Source: Salipaludibacillus sp. LMS25
GTDB taxonomy: Bacteria > Bacillota > Bacilli > Bacillales > Salisediminibacteriaceae
Assembly (NCBI RefSeq): GCF_024362805.1
Contig: NZ_CP093299.1
Span: 3,814,001 to 3,878,000 of the forward strand
Length of the DNA: 64,000 nt
Reading direction: 5' to 3'
Shown in pieces: positions 34,886 through 44,417 of the stretch (position 1 is the first letter of the stretch; the number at the start of each line of letters is the position of its first letter). A model generated the notes under the pieces. It was not told the origin of the DNA. It did no database searches and was given only the letters and a program-made list of their open reading frames with translations. The translations under genes and the position numbers were made by a program.

Positions 34886-36471
34886 ATGTTTTTACTCAAT
34901 CCATCAGGTTTTGGGAAACGCTGCACCATTTAACAAATAAGGAAGGTATGCGACTTGTCCATTTGAATGAACAAGAAGAGGTAGCGTGGATTGAAGATGA
35001 TCGTCGCGAGCCTTATCATTTAATAAGACTGAGCCGCAAAAATTATGATTGGAGCAATGAACTAAAAGGTGATATTCATAAGGCGTTTGACCAAGCAAAT
35101 AAGGTGAGAAAGAGGTTAGGATTACGTCAGGCAAACATCAGTAATATAATCCTTTCTTATAATGTTCCTGTTGATGATTTTGAACAGCTCACATCACAAC
35201 CGCTTCCACTTACAAGTGGTGGGAAAAAGCAATTTAGAACGATTCTCATTCCCCTTGAAGAATTAAAACATAAGATATTTCCGTTGGCCACAGAGTGGCA
35301 ATTACAGGATATGCCTCCTTATATGGATGAAGCGTATATCGAGTCATCTGAGCAAGAAGATCACATTATAAGTACCCTAAAAACAGCTGTGAAAAAATCG
35401 ATAAAACAGCGAGAAGAAAAAGAAAAAAATTTGCTCTTATACGGAAAAGCACGTTTGACGTTTTTATTACTAGGAACGATAATTTTATTTTATGCATGGA
35501 TCGAAATGAATGGTTCTTCAATGAATACATTGGATTTAGTGCGATTCGGAGCAAAGTTTGATCCATTCATCCTTGCTGGGGAATGGTGGCGGTTCATAAG
35601 TGCGATGTTTATACATATTGGTATTGTCCACTTAATGATGAATTCATTAGCTTTATTTTATTTAGGGAGTGCTGTGGAAAAAATTTTTGGTACGAAAAGA
35701 TTTTTTGTTATTTACTTTTTAGCCGGTCTTTTAGGGTCTATAGCAAGCTTCGTGTTTAATGATAACGTATCAGCTGGAGCCAGTGGGGCAATTTTTGGTT
35801 GTTTTGGCGCATTATTATATTTTGGACTTATTCATAAGCGGCTGTTCTTTCGTACAATGGGTATGAACGTCATTGTCATACTCGCTATTAATCTCTCGTT
35901 TGGTTTTATTGTGCCAATGGTGGACAACGGTGCGCATATAGGTGGTTTGATTGGCGGTTTCGCTGCTTCTGCTATCGTCGGACTGCCTGGACAAACGGAG
36001 AGAACTATAAAGCTCCCTGCTTTTCTCGTCACAGCCCTTAGTATGGTTATACTCCTGTGGGTAGGCTTTTCTCAAAGTGGTTATTCTGAACAAACGGCTC
36101 TTGTATATTATCAGATGGCGGTTGAAGCAATTGAAGAAGAGGCATTTGATGAAGCACATGGCTACTTAACCGAATTTTTAAAAGGGGAGGACTACATCAC
36201 TCAAGAAAGATTAGCTGTTGATGGAAGGTTTTTACTTTCTTATGTCCAAATTCGTCAAGGCGATCTCGTTGAAGCTGAAGCAAATCTCATTTATGTGGTG
36301 AATGAAGTACCGGATTTCCATGAAGCACATTATTATTTAGCACATATTTATTTTGATCAAGGTGAGTATAACAGGGCCTTTGAGAGTGCTAGAGAGGCAC
36401 TGGAAGCAGCGCCGGAAAATGATGATTACCAACAGTTATATTCAGAAATGGAAAAGTATAAGGGTGATTAA
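34882..36471 (+). CDS. yqgP: Rhomboid intramembrane serine protease
   Basis: 529 residues. A soluble N-terminal domain of about 180 residues, then six or seven membrane segments with the catalytic Ser in 'GASGAIFGCFGALLY' near 299 and His in 'NGAHIGGLIGGF' near 352. The C-terminus has TPR-like repeats ('EAHYYLAHIYFDQGEYNRAFESAREAL'). Matches the long Bacillus YqgP/GluP type. In B. subtilis this protease helps quality control of a Mg2+ transporter under Mn stress, from memory. Confidence 0.92.
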   Translation: MNVFTQSIRFWETLHHLTNKEGMRLVHLNEQEEVAWIEDDRREPYHLIRLSRKNYDWSNELKGDIHKAFDQANKVRKRLGLRQANISNIILSYNVPVDDFEQLTSQPLPLTSGGKKQFRTILIPLEELKHKIFPLATEWQLQDMPPYMDEAYIESSEQEDHIISTLKTAVKKSIKQREEKEKNLLLYGKARLTFLLLGTIILFYAWIEMNGSSMNTLDLVRFGAKFDPFILAGEWWRFISAMFIHIGIVHLMMNSLALFYLGSAVEKIFGTKRFFVIYFLAGLLGSIASFVFNDNVSAGASGAIFGCFGALLYFGLIHKRLFFRTMGMNVIVILAINLSFGFIVPMVDNGAHIGGLIGGFAASAIVGLPGQTERTIKLPAFLVTALSMVILLWVGFSQSGYSEQTALVYYQMAVEAIEEEAFDEAHGYLTEFLKGEDYITQERLAVDGRFLLSYVQIRQGDLVEAEANLIYVVNEVPDFHEAHYYLAHIYFDQGEYNRAFESAREALEAAPENDDYQQLYSEMEKYKGD

Positions 36472-36479
36472 TGTTCCTG

Positions 36480-37382
36480 CTAGGGGGCTTCCAGTTCATC
36501 AATCATTTGCAAAAGTTGTTGCCGTGTCCCATCTTTCGTTTCATAAACTAACAAAAGGTGTGTCCCGTCTTGATGCATTAACACGTGTGGTAAACTATTA
36601 CCGATTGGGGAGTAAGTTTCTTCTGTAAATGTATTAATCCCCAAAATGTAATAGCGATAGAAGCCTTCCCATAACCTCCCGAGTGTGGCGAAGGTTTCTT
36701 TTTCATTAAGGCCAGGAAGTGGTGTTTGAGCGTAATCAGGTAGATCTAGCAATGAATAAACGTCATATTCCTCTATATTAATATGGAACTCTTCCAGTAA
36801 CCCCTCTAACACATAATCTAGCTGTTGATCAATGATAGTATCAAGGAGTTGTTGGCTCTCTTTTTCTTGAGCACTTAATGCTTCTTTAAATGAGCTTAAT
36901 GGGGCTAAAGGTGAATCGCTGACATACAAGTGATCTTTACTCCAGGCATGTTTACTTTTATAGATATCCTTCTCGTAATGAAGTTCTGCATAATGAAAGG
37001 TAAGGGCATCATAACGGCCACTATCTTCTCCTTCAAATGTTCTCATTTCTTCAATAAAGAGTTGCTCTTGTAGAGATTGCTTTTTAGCTCCTTTAAAAAC
37101 GCCATTTTCAAACACGATAGACATATCTTTTCTTAAAAAAGCGGGTTTGTTTGTTTCTGAGCCAAATGCCCATTGTAAAGCATACTCGTCCTCATCTTTC
37201 TTGCTTAATAATTCGAGAGAGGTACGAGCCTCTTTAAAATAAACGTGATCATCCTCAGGAAAAAATATAAAAACGTCATTCATTGCTCTCCACGGGGAAA
37301 AGGGCGTGAATGACAGAATGGTAGCTGTGAAAAAGGCGAGAAAGACAATTTTATAAAAATGTTTGTTCATTTTCTTAAGCAT
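36480..37382 (-). CDS. Uncharacterised membrane-anchored protein, 300 aa
   Basis: Signal-anchor of about 20 residues ('FYKIVFLAFFTATILSFTPF') and a large soluble extracytoplasmic domain rich in Glu, Leu and Tyr, with no motif I recognise. Start at 37382 is chosen because GGAGG lies 8 bases before it; the longer frame to 37442 has no such site. Convergent with yqgP: only 8 bases separate the stops and no terminator fits between them. Confidence 0.7.
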   Translation of the reverse strand: MLKKMNKHFYKIVFLAFFTATILSFTPFSPWRAMNDVFIFFPEDDHVYFKEARTSLELLSKKDEDEYALQWAFGSETNKPAFLRKDMSIVFENGVFKGAKKQSLQEQLFIEEMRTFEGEDSGRYDALTFHYAELHYEKDIYKSKHAWSKDHLYVSDSPLAPLSSFKEALSAQEKESQQLLDTIIDQQLDYVLEGLLEEFHINIEEYDVYSLLDLPDYAQTPLPGLNEKETFATLGRLWEGFYRYYILGINTFTEETYSPIGNSLPHVLMHQDGTHLLLVYETKDGTRQQLLQMIDELEAP

Positions 37383-37643
37383 ATACATTTCCTCCTCTAA
37401 GACAAACCTATCTATTTTTTCATATGCTAGGAGGACGATCATTATGCCTTATTAGAGGTTCTGCATTTTAAATGCTAGTGAGAAGAGAAGTAGACTATAA
37501 AAAATTAAGAAATGTTTGCCGTGAAGATAGTGGAGAATACGTCTAATAACCAAGAGCGAAAGCCCCATTTTAGTTAAAAGCATATTTAACTTCAGTAATC
37601 GTTTACATTTTATCATGGGTATTAAGCCATGCTGTGTAACCAA

Positions 37644-37671
37644 ATTAAAAAGAGCCGGAAACCCGGCTCTT
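37644..37671 (-). terminator. Terminator of the YueI-like gene
   Basis: AAGAGCCGG / CCGGCTCTT stem, then TTTTAATTTGG on the minus strand. Confidence 0.85.
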
Positions 37672-37677
37672 AACTTT

Positions 37678-38070
37678 TTAAGACATATCATCATGATATA
37701 AATCGTCTTTAACGAACATCACATCTTCTTTGTATACAGGGGTATCGGCTGTTAAAACCATCCCTAACGGAGATTCCTTTCCATCATTCACTATGGTAAA
37801 AGGGATATGGTGTTTATTTGCAGTCTGAATATAATTGCTGTATTCATGATAACTTAACCCACCATTAATTAAAAGTTTGGCATCTTTTTGTTGCTTCATC
37901 ATTGTTTCTGCTTCGGGATAAATCCCTCGGTGTCGTACTTGTGATTTTGTTAATGCAAGATAAACCCTTTCTGCAAAAGAGGATAAAAACAATTTCCGCT
38001 CTTCAGGGCGTATTTGTGGTGTTCCATAAATTCCTTTTTTTAAAATATCCTCTAATTTCTCGTTAGACAT
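37678..38070 (-). CDS. yueI: DUF1694 protein (YueI-like)
   Basis: 130 residues of the DUF1694 family: 'GIYGTPQIRPEERKLFLSSFAERVYLALTKSQVR' near residues 13-45 and 'MKQQKDAKLLINGGLSYHEYSNYIQ' near 58-82. Soluble, related to ribosomal protein L7Ae-like folds in databases, function unknown. AAAAGGAATGGGAATGAG lies before the ATG. The B. subtilis yueI is elsewhere, so the position is not informative. Confidence 0.82.
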   Translation of the reverse strand: MSNEKLEDILKKGIYGTPQIRPEERKLFLSSFAERVYLALTKSQVRHRGIYPEAETMMKQQKDAKLLINGGLSYHEYSNYIQTANKHHIPFTIVNDGKESPLGMVLTADTPVYKEDVMFVKDDLYHDDMS

Positions 38071-38207
38071 CTCATTCCCATTCCTTTTTAAAAGTAATCA
38101 ATCGCTATCCCTAACTAGTATATCAGTAGAAGGTTACCTTTCACAATTGAAAATTGTATGTCCTTAATAGAAGACAACTTACATAGACTATACAGGAGAA
38201 GGGACTG

Positions 38208-38720
38208 ATGATTATGCAGGTTTTAAATGAGCTTCTTTTTATCTTTCTCATATCTTTTTCTGCCGGTACTTTGCCAGCCGTGCAAGTAAGATACCCCCAG
38301 CCTTTGGTGATAGTAACACTTGGTATTGTACTCTTCCCTCTAATGGTAGGGGTCATTGTAGGAACTGCCTTGTTCGCCTGGCTTCCAGTCATTGTGTTGA
38401 AAGTAAGTTTGTTTTTATTATTAATATGGATTGTCATTTACCTCTACGGTATTTACCATCCTTCTTATGGTTATATGCCTAGTCACTCAAAAAGACATAT
38501 TGCGTTTATAGCATTACTATTCTTTATATTAGGTGTTGAATTCGCCACAGGCGGTTTTTCTCCATGGTTATTAATGCTCATTTTACCTCTATGTGCAGGA
38601 ATTGTCATAGGAGGCTTTATAACGATGGCTCGTCTTTTAGGTTTTTTGAAGTTTAGTGCTTTCATACATTTTGTTCCATTAGTACTTTTTCTATTCTCAG
38701 CGATTATAAAACTGCTATAA
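38208..38720 (+). CDS. Multi-pass membrane protein, unknown
   Basis: 170 residues with about five hydrophobic segments separated by short basic loops ('SHSKRHIAF'), a short hydrophilic start and no recognised motif. GAAGGGACTG precedes the ATG. It sits between yueI-like and yqgQ, an insertion relative to B. subtilis as recalled. Function unknown. Confidence 0.7.
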   Translation: MIMQVLNELLFIFLISFSAGTLPAVQVRYPQPLVIVTLGIVLFPLMVGVIVGTALFAWLPVIVLKVSLFLLLIWIVIYLYGIYHPSYGYMPSHSKRHIAFIALLFFILGVEFATGGFSPWLLMLILPLCAGIVIGGFITMARLLGFLKFSAFIHFVPLVLFLFSAIIKLL

Positions 38721-38767
38721 TCAAACTAAAAGTGTGAAATTGAGAAGAGGCTAAGGAGTCAAACGAT

Positions 38768-38959
38768 ATGACTTATTTTGAATTAATAACGTTTATTCGC
38801 AATTATCAGAGCTATATTTATACAGGTGATAAACTAGCCGATTTGGATCTTCTAGAAGAAGAGGTATGTGAACTCTATCGGTTAGGGCTGATTGATCAAG
38901 ATTTTTATATGGAAGCAAGGCTCATTCTTTTAAAAGAAAAAAATAACCAAACTAGGTGA
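38768..38959 (+). CDS. yqgQ: DUF910 protein YqgQ
   Basis: 63 residues, helical, with the family core 'IYTGDKLADLDLLEEEVCELYRLGLID'. B. subtilis YqgQ has a similar sequence (IYTGDRLADLELMEDELREL). Usually cotranscribed just before glucokinase. Function unproven; a small nucleic-acid-binding role is suggested by structures in the family. CTAAGGAG precedes the ATG. Confidence 0.93.
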   Translation: MTYFELITFIRNYQSYIYTGDKLADLDLLEEEVCELYRLGLIDQDFYMEARLILLKEKNNQTR

Positions 38960-38968
38960 GAATGTTTA

Positions 38969-39070
38969 ATGAGTGAGCTTGATTTAAATCCATTACAGCA
39001 AACGATTGCACTAAAAAGGGGCAAACCGAGAGGATGGCATATTACCATTCAGTTCTATAATATTGTTTAA
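38969..39070 (+). CDS. Short ORF of 33 aa, doubtful
   Basis: 33 codons between yqgQ and glcK, with an AGGTGA 9 bases before the ATG. The product is basic with no membrane segment or match. It could be chance, or a relic of a longer gene. Confidence 0.25.
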   Translation: MSELDLNPLQQTIALKRGKPRGWHITIQFYNIV

Positions 39071-39269
39071 ATATGAACTACTGTCGCCATAGATCAATAC
39101 AACCACCCTTAACCAAGCTTAACAAAGAAAATAAACGAAAAATGATTAAATGAGACACTATAGTGAAAACGTTTGAATTTTTTCAAAACGTTCAATCTCT
39201 CTGATGGATTAGACAGTAATTCATGATACAATTAGTGTCAGAAACTGATAAATATGAAGGATGATAAAA

Positions 39270-40247
39270 ATGACAAATAATGTGTATGCAGGGATTGATA
39301 TTGGAGGTACGACAATTAAGTTAGCGTTTATTACTAAAAAAGGAGACATTGTTGCTAAATGGGAAATTGCAACTAACCGAACGGAAAGGGGAAAGTACAT
39401 TACACAAGATATTGCTCGAACCGTTAAAGAAAAGGCTGCCGAGTTAAAAATCGATTATAAGAGTATTAAAGCAGGGGGTGTTGGAGCTCCTGGTTATATT
39501 GATGTAGAAAATGGAGTTATTATCGAAGCTGTTAATTTAGGTTGGAAAGATTATCATATCAAAACAGAGCTAGAGACGTTATTAACTATTCCTATTGTTG
39601 TAGACAATGATGCTAACTTGGCGGCAGCTGGAGAGAAATGGAAAGGTGCTGGTGCTGGTGCTGACGATCTTGTGGCCATTACCCTCGGTACAGGTGTAGG
39701 TGGAGGGATCATTGCTGGAGGAAAAATTATACATGGAGAAAGCGGTTTAGCTGGAGAAATTGGCCATGTGACGGCAGTGAAAGAAGACGGTGAGCCTTGT
39801 AACTGTGGTAAAAAAGGTTGTCTTGAAACCGTAGCATCAGCCACAGGAATTGCTCGCCTTGGTATGAAAGCGATTCAAGAAAGTATAGAACACGACGGCT
39901 ATTTGCAAAAACAGTTCCTAATAGAAGATACTTTAACTGCTAAAGATGTATTTGATGGTGCGAAAAATGAGGATGAAACAGCTTTGCAAGTTGTTAAAAC
40001 TGCAACAGATCATTTAGGATTCGCCCTTGCAAATCTCGCTAATTCTTTAAACCCGCAAACGATTGTAATTGGAGGCGGTGTTTCCAAAGCAGGAACGTTT
40101 TTACTCGATTTTGTGAGCGATTCATTTAAAAAATATGCCATTCCGCTAGTTGGGAGAGAGACAGATATAAACATCGCTACGTTAGGAAATGACGCCGGTG
40201 TTATTGGAGCCGTGTGGCTAGCGAAGGAAACTTACGACAACGAATAA
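39270..40247 (+). CDS. glcK: Glucokinase, ROK family
   Basis: Phosphorylates glucose to glucose-6-phosphate with ATP. 325 residues. ATP-binding 'GIDIGGTTIKLAFI' at 8-21, substrate motif 'GVGAPGYIDVENG', catalytic Asp in 'VVDNDANLAAAGE' near 110, the zinc-binding ROK motif 'CNCGKKGCLETVAS' near 175, and 'IVIGGGVSKAG' near the end. The ATG at 39270 has GAAGGA before it; an upstream ATG overlaps that site. Matches B. subtilis glcK after yqgQ. Confidence 0.95.
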   Translation: MTNNVYAGIDIGGTTIKLAFITKKGDIVAKWEIATNRTERGKYITQDIARTVKEKAAELKIDYKSIKAGGVGAPGYIDVENGVIIEAVNLGWKDYHIKTELETLLTIPIVVDNDANLAAAGEKWKGAGAGADDLVAITLGTGVGGGIIAGGKIIHGESGLAGEIGHVTAVKEDGEPCNCGKKGCLETVASATGIARLGMKAIQESIEHDGYLQKQFLIEDTLTAKDVFDGAKNEDETALQVVKTATDHLGFALANLANSLNPQTIVIGGGVSKAGTFLLDFVSDSFKKYAIPLVGRETDINIATLGNDAGVIGAVWLAKETYDNE

Positions 40248-40251
40248 GCCC

Positions 40252-40285
40252 AAAGGATTGAAGCGAGTCTTCAATCCTTTTAAAA
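40252..40285 (+). terminator. Terminator of glcK
   Basis: AAAGGATTGAAG / CTTCAATCCTTT stem, T run TTTT after. Confidence 0.85.
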
Positions 40286-40417
40286 TTTAGTAGTTTGTGT
40301 TAGCCATATAAAGTTTAGTACTTTTATTAATATAAAATATATACAAAGACTCTTTAATGAAACAGAGCAATATACATCCAAACTAATTGAGCTCTAAATC
40401 ACGGTTATTAAAAAGTG

Positions 40418-40576
40418 TTTATCCCACTCTTAAGGGGCAGTAAAACCCCCACCTCAAAACTTAAGAAGGTCGAAACGTTTAGGTGGGGGATAAACTGTCC
40501 CTAAAGGTCCCATAAGTTTAAACGAACAATCAGTGGGGGATGAAGGAAAACGCCCACTGATTGAAGCTTAGCTTTA
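40418..40576 (+). repeat. Repeat family A, full-length copy
   Basis: 159 bases, from TTTATCCCACTC to TTAGCTTTA. Two hairpins: CCCCCACCT / AGGTGGGGG at 40452-40493 and AATCAGTGGG / CCCACTGATT at 40529-40562. Same length and order as the reverse copy at 49134-49290. Confidence 0.88.
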
Positions 40577-40609
40577 TTTAGAAAGAGAATGACACAGGGG
40601 GAATAAAAA

Positions 40610-41698
40610 GTGAGGGTCATAGTGTATTTATGTATGTTGTTCCTCCTAACGGCTTGTATAGGAAATGACATGGACAATGGGGAGGTCATAGACTCTGGAT
40701 CAGGTCCTGTACAAGATGGATTAACAGTTAAAGCAATCGAAATGGAAAAGACTGTTGATTATGATGTGAAGGGTTGGTTTGATAGAGACCATATTTTGTA
40801 TAACGTTACAGAGGGGGATGGTGAGAGCTCATTATTCCGCCATCATCTATATAGTGGTGAGTCAACTTTTTTTGCTTCATTTGACGGTACAATAGAAGCG
40901 GTCTATCCTAATGGAAATCATTCTGCATTTGCTGTTAAGATAAGCGAATCTTATGAGGAGAAAACCTTATATATAATTGATGAACATGGAACAGAGCTTT
41001 TGTCTAAAAGTATTGAAGGAGTAGATTTTTCATTTTATTGGAATCCATATGAAGACATGACCGCAGCTTTAGGTATTCTAGATGAAACGTTTAATACTCG
41101 GTTATACACGGTTAGTTTAAACGATGGAGAGGAGTGGGAGATGGTTCAGGACTTTCCTTACTATTCTCAATGGCTTGGGGAAGATAAGCTGGCCTATTTA
41201 AATTGGAAAGAAAACCCTTATGACTTTAAAGCACCTTTGAATGTATGGCATTTATCATCCTCTTTCTCAATAGACAGTGATCAGAAACGTCATGATGATG
41301 TGATTATGTTTTATGGATTATCAACAGATTACTATTTAACAGTTACAATAGAAGAAGAGGATCATTTAATCTCTAGGTTTCAGCTTTACGATTTGAACAC
41401 AGAAAAGCCTCTTGAAAAGTGGAAGTCTCCATCATTTAAAACGGAATCAGGGGACTGGTGGGTTCCTGAAATAAGCTACCAAGATAATTTACTGTATTAT
41501 TATGAACGAACGAGTGAGCACCCACGTTTTTCATTAGTGATGCTAGAAATTGAGTCTATGGATAAGCAAGAGTTAGCTACTTTTTCAGAAACGTCATCCA
41601 TCGCCCTTTCACCTGACGGAAACTTCATATTGACTGGGGATAAATTGGAAAATATCTTTAATTTAAAAACACATGAACTCAAGCTTTTATTACAGTAA
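40610..41698 (+). CDS. yqgU: Lipoprotein YqgU
   Basis: 362 residues. Signal with lipobox 'LLTAC' (Cys 16) and a beta-propeller-like C-terminal part with repeated 'D..LYY', 'G..ILTGDK' motifs. GTG start with AGGGGGAA 5 bases before it. Position after glcK matches B. subtilis yqgU. Function unknown; the fold suggests binding or sensing at the cell surface. Confidence 0.85.
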   Translation: MRVIVYLCMLFLLTACIGNDMDNGEVIDSGSGPVQDGLTVKAIEMEKTVDYDVKGWFDRDHILYNVTEGDGESSLFRHHLYSGESTFFASFDGTIEAVYPNGNHSAFAVKISESYEEKTLYIIDEHGTELLSKSIEGVDFSFYWNPYEDMTAALGILDETFNTRLYTVSLNDGEEWEMVQDFPYYSQWLGEDKLAYLNWKENPYDFKAPLNVWHLSSSFSIDSDQKRHDDVIMFYGLSTDYYLTVTIEEEDHLISRFQLYDLNTEKPLEKWKSPSFKTESGDWWVPEISYQDNLLYYYERTSEHPRFSLVMLEIESMDKQELATFSETSSIALSPDGNFILTGDKLENIFNLKTHELKLLLQ

Positions 41699-41717
41699 TC
41701 TTATTAAGGATGGAGAC

Positions 41718-42428
41718 ATGATGACAGATATAACACCACTTGTTGAAGCCGACAACGTTCATTCTTCACGGTTAAAGAAAATAAATTTTAAAATGTATGA
41801 AGGAGATATTTTAACTGTGATCGGCCCATCGGGCGCTGGGAAAAGTAGTTTACTCATGTTATTAAATCGATTAGAACAGCATGTAGGAGGGGCTCTCTAT
41901 TTTAAAGGAAAAAATGTAACTGAACATGATGTGTCTAAATTACGAAAGAGTATCGGAATGGTTTTCCAGTCTTCTTCACTATTTGACGGTACTGTGGAAG
42001 ATAACTTGAAGTATGGACCTATGCTTTTTGGTGAGTGGTTCAGCTACCAAGGAGAAAAACTGCTAGAGGAAGTTCAACTCTCTCCAGACTTTTTAAATAA
42101 AAATGTGAATCAGTTATCTGGTGGTGAGCAGCAGCGAGTAGCGTTAGCTAGAACGCTTGCTAATAACCCTGATGTACTGTTATTAGACGAGGTGACAAGT
42201 GCATTAGATTTAGTTAACGTTGGTTTAATAGAGGAATTTTTACAAAAAATTGTTCCTGCACGTATTAAAGCGATAATGATGGTCACGCATGATATTAAAC
42301 AAGCTGAAAGAATTGGGACGAAATTGTTATTTATGGATAATAAAACAATTGAAGCACAAGGGCCTATTCCTGATATCTTTCAGAATCCAGCAAATAACTA
42401 TTTGAGTACTTTTTTATCGAAGGGCTGA
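41718..42428 (+). CDS. ABC transporter ATP-binding protein (YbbL/FetA type)
   Basis: 236 residues. Walker A 'GPSGAGKSS' near 38-46, signature 'LSGGEQQR' near 138, Walker B 'LLLDEVTSALD' near 158, switch His in 'VTHDIKQ'. Paired with the next gene, a UPF0014/FetB-type permease, and starting 19 bases after yqgU. The E. coli FetAB pair exports iron. Start at 41718 follows GGATGGAGAC. Confidence 0.87.
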   Translation: MMTDITPLVEADNVHSSRLKKINFKMYEGDILTVIGPSGAGKSSLLMLLNRLEQHVGGALYFKGKNVTEHDVSKLRKSIGMVFQSSSLFDGTVEDNLKYGPMLFGEWFSYQGEKLLEEVQLSPDFLNKNVNQLSGGEQQRVALARTLANNPDVLLLDEVTSALDLVNVGLIEEFLQKIVPARIKAIMMVTHDIKQAERIGTKLLFMDNKTIEAQGPIPDIFQNPANNYLSTFLSKG

Positions 42429-42434
42429 CGCAAA

Positions 42435-43205
42435 GTGACACCGGAAATATCTAATCTATCTATGCTGTTTCTTCTCGTGTTTATTTTAATACCTGTGTCT
42501 CTTTCCTATTTCTATTCATTAGGGTTAAGCGCACAAATTATTTGGTCTTCATTTCGAGGTGTGAGTCAACTTATTCTAATCGGGTTTCTTTTGACGTATC
42601 TGTTCTCGTTGGAACCAATTTATGGTATACCTCTCATGTTAATTAGTATGATCTTTATTGCCTCTTACCATGCTAGCAAAAGAGGTCGGGGATTATCACT
42701 TATTTTTCCCATTGTTTTTTGTGTGATTACCGCTATAGAAGTATTTGTTCTTATTGTTTGGCTTGGATTTAATATGATAGCATTTGTACCAGAAAGTGTC
42801 ATTCCTATGAGTGGTATGGTGATAGGTAACAGCATGATAGCAATAGGGTTGGCATTAGAGCGAATGAAAAGTGAGTTTAAGGAAGGGAGAGAAAAAATTC
42901 TTGCGGCCCTCTCATTAGGGGCAAAACCTGATCAGGCAGCACAGTTATTCATAAAGAAAATCGTAAAAGCGGCAATGATTCCTAATGTAGATGGTCTTAA
43001 AACAATCGGGCTAGTTCAGTTGCCAGGAATGATGACCGGTCTTATACTTGGAGGAGTGGCTCCTGTTGAAGCTATTAGGTATCAAATCGTCATTTCTCTC
43101 AGTATCTTTGCTTCAGTATCATTAAGCGCCATGTTGATCACCGTGATCTTTTATCGTTTTTTCTTTAATAAAAATCAACAATTAATTAAGTTTGATGAAC
43201 ACTAA
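42435..43205 (+). CDS. ABC transporter permease (UPF0014, YbbM/FetB type)
   Basis: 256 residues, seven or so membrane segments, with family stretches 'WSSFRGVSQLILIGFLLTYLF' near 37 and 'SGMVIGNSMIAIGLALERM' near 128. The C-terminal half has 'RYQIVISLSIFASVSLSAM'. GTG start, six bases after its ATPase. Probably iron-related export by homology to FetB; unproven. Confidence 0.87.
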   Translation: MTPEISNLSMLFLLVFILIPVSLSYFYSLGLSAQIIWSSFRGVSQLILIGFLLTYLFSLEPIYGIPLMLISMIFIASYHASKRGRGLSLIFPIVFCVITAIEVFVLIVWLGFNMIAFVPESVIPMSGMVIGNSMIAIGLALERMKSEFKEGREKILAALSLGAKPDQAAQLFIKKIVKAAMIPNVDGLKTIGLVQLPGMMTGLILGGVAPVEAIRYQIVISLSIFASVSLSAMLITVIFYRFFFNKNQQLIKFDEH

Positions 43206-43220
43206 AGGGGTTTTAGCAAA

Positions 43221-43799
43221 ATGGGAAATAAAATTGTCTTATTACTTCCACTTGGAGTGATGCTAGGGCTATTTATATTTGGCTATGCAAGTTTAAGTGG
43301 TACTGATGATGTAACAAACGACACTTTACAAGAAGCAATAACCCTAGAGGCAGAACAATTGGATGACTCTCACGTGAACATTAAGTGGCAATGGGGGGGA
43401 TTTCCTCAGGATGGCTTAGCTGGTGTAGATTACATAAAATTACTCGTCATAGACGCTTCAGGTCATGAAAGAGCCTCTGCTATTTCTGGGGGAATACTAC
43501 AATTAACACAAGGAGACGATACGTTGTTTCAGAGTGATGACGTAAAAAAAACATCAAATAGTGCTATCATGAGTTTTCCTAATACCATGAATGATGAAGC
43601 GATATTAGGGCCTACCGGAGAAGCAACTTTTCGCTTAACAAATCCGTTAGAAGAAGGAGAGACAGTTGTCATTTACTATTATCATACATGGAAGGAGCAT
43701 GAATTGCCGCTCTCTCAAGAGGCATCTCTTGATAAAGCGCTTGAAAACGAAATTAGTCAGCATTATTGGGTTACGGAAATAAAACGAACCTTCAATTAA
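43221..43799 (+). CDS. Uncharacterised anchored protein, 192 aa
   Basis: Signal-anchor (5-25) and an extracytoplasmic domain with 'YYYHTWKEHELPLS' near the end, rich in Asp/Glu. No recognised family. Starts 15 bases after the permease gene, so it is in the same operon and may be linked to it. Its C-terminal 40 residues are basic at the very end ('TEIKRTFN'). Confidence 0.6.
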   Translation: MGNKIVLLLPLGVMLGLFIFGYASLSGTDDVTNDTLQEAITLEAEQLDDSHVNIKWQWGGFPQDGLAGVDYIKLLVIDASGHERASAISGGILQLTQGDDTLFQSDDVKKTSNSAIMSFPNTMNDEAILGPTGEATFRLTNPLEEGETVVIYYYHTWKEHELPLSQEASLDKALENEISQHYWVTEIKRTFN

Positions 43800-43832
43800 T
43801 GGGTGTTCCTTATTTTCTATTAATTGGTATTT

Positions 43833-43911
43833 TAGTGAATCAGGACACTAGCGTCCGTTATCTCTTCTCTTTATTTTGACGTGGAAATTTTACGGACGTT
43901 TATCTGTGAAA
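43833..43911 (-). repeat. Repeat family B, truncated, reverse orientation
   Basis: Read on the minus strand it goes from CACAGATAAACGTCC through AGAGATAACGGACGC to GATTCAC. The 3' hairpin module is missing. Confidence 0.72.
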
Positions 43912-44048
43912 AGAGTAAGGAAAACTTTCTACATTAAAGATTGTAGAAGATATGTCTATTAAAACAGCGATCTGGCTTGTAAAAAACGAGGGTTAAAAAG
44001 TTTAGAATCTATTATCGAGTCAAGGTTTAGTGGAAAAGAGGGAGAAAA

Positions 44049-44366
44049 TTGGCAATAGTAGATGTAACGATTATGCCTTTAGGAGCTGGAACAACAAGTG
44101 TGTCTGATGTTGTTGCAGAAGTTCATCGCCTTTTGGAGAGGTCAGAATTAGCCATTCATTATCAGTTAACACCGATGAGTACAATTCTAGAAGGAGAAGT
44201 TGAGGATTTATATACGATTCTTAAGCAAATCCAAGAGGTGCCTTTTAACTTGGGCCACCAACGTGTCGCTATGAATATTCGTATAGATGAGCGAAGAGAT
44301 AAAGCTTCTTCTATGAAAAGTAAGTTAGCAACTGTGAATAAAAAATTAAGGGATGGAGCGGAATAG
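44049..44366 (+). CDS. yqgV: UPF0045/MTH1187 family protein YqgV
   Basis: 105 residues, MTH1187 fold: 'DVTIMPLGAGTTSVSDVVAEVHRLLERSELAIHYQLTPMSTILEGE'. Family members bind thiamine-type molecules or are called thiamine-binding proteins; this is unproven here. TTG start with GAGGGAG before it. A strong bidirectional terminator follows. Confidence 0.9.
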   Translation: MAIVDVTIMPLGAGTTSVSDVVAEVHRLLERSELAIHYQLTPMSTILEGEVEDLYTILKQIQEVPFNLGHQRVAMNIRIDERRDKASSMKSKLATVNKKLRDGAE

Positions 44367-44367
44367 C

Positions 44368-44411
44368 CCCTACAAAAAACCTTCCATATACTGGAAGGTT
44401 TTTTTGTAGGG
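44368..44411. terminator. Bidirectional terminator between yqgV and yqgW
   Basis: CCTTCC / GGAAGG core stem flanked by AAAAAA on the left and TTTTTTT on the right, with an outer CCCTAC / GTAGGG pair. Works for both convergent genes. Confidence 0.9.
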
Positions 44412-44417
44412 CGATGG

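Noticed and set aside
37452..37694. 80-aa minus-strand ORF after the YueI-like gene
   Set aside because: Begins inside that gene and runs through its terminator; no ribosome site for the inner Met codons, although the C-terminal part is hydrophobic and basic.
40501..40689. 62-aa minus-strand ORF
   Set aside because: Mostly a translation of repeat A; a similar 'NKAKLQSVGV' peptide comes from the A copy at 29586-29640. No ribosome site.
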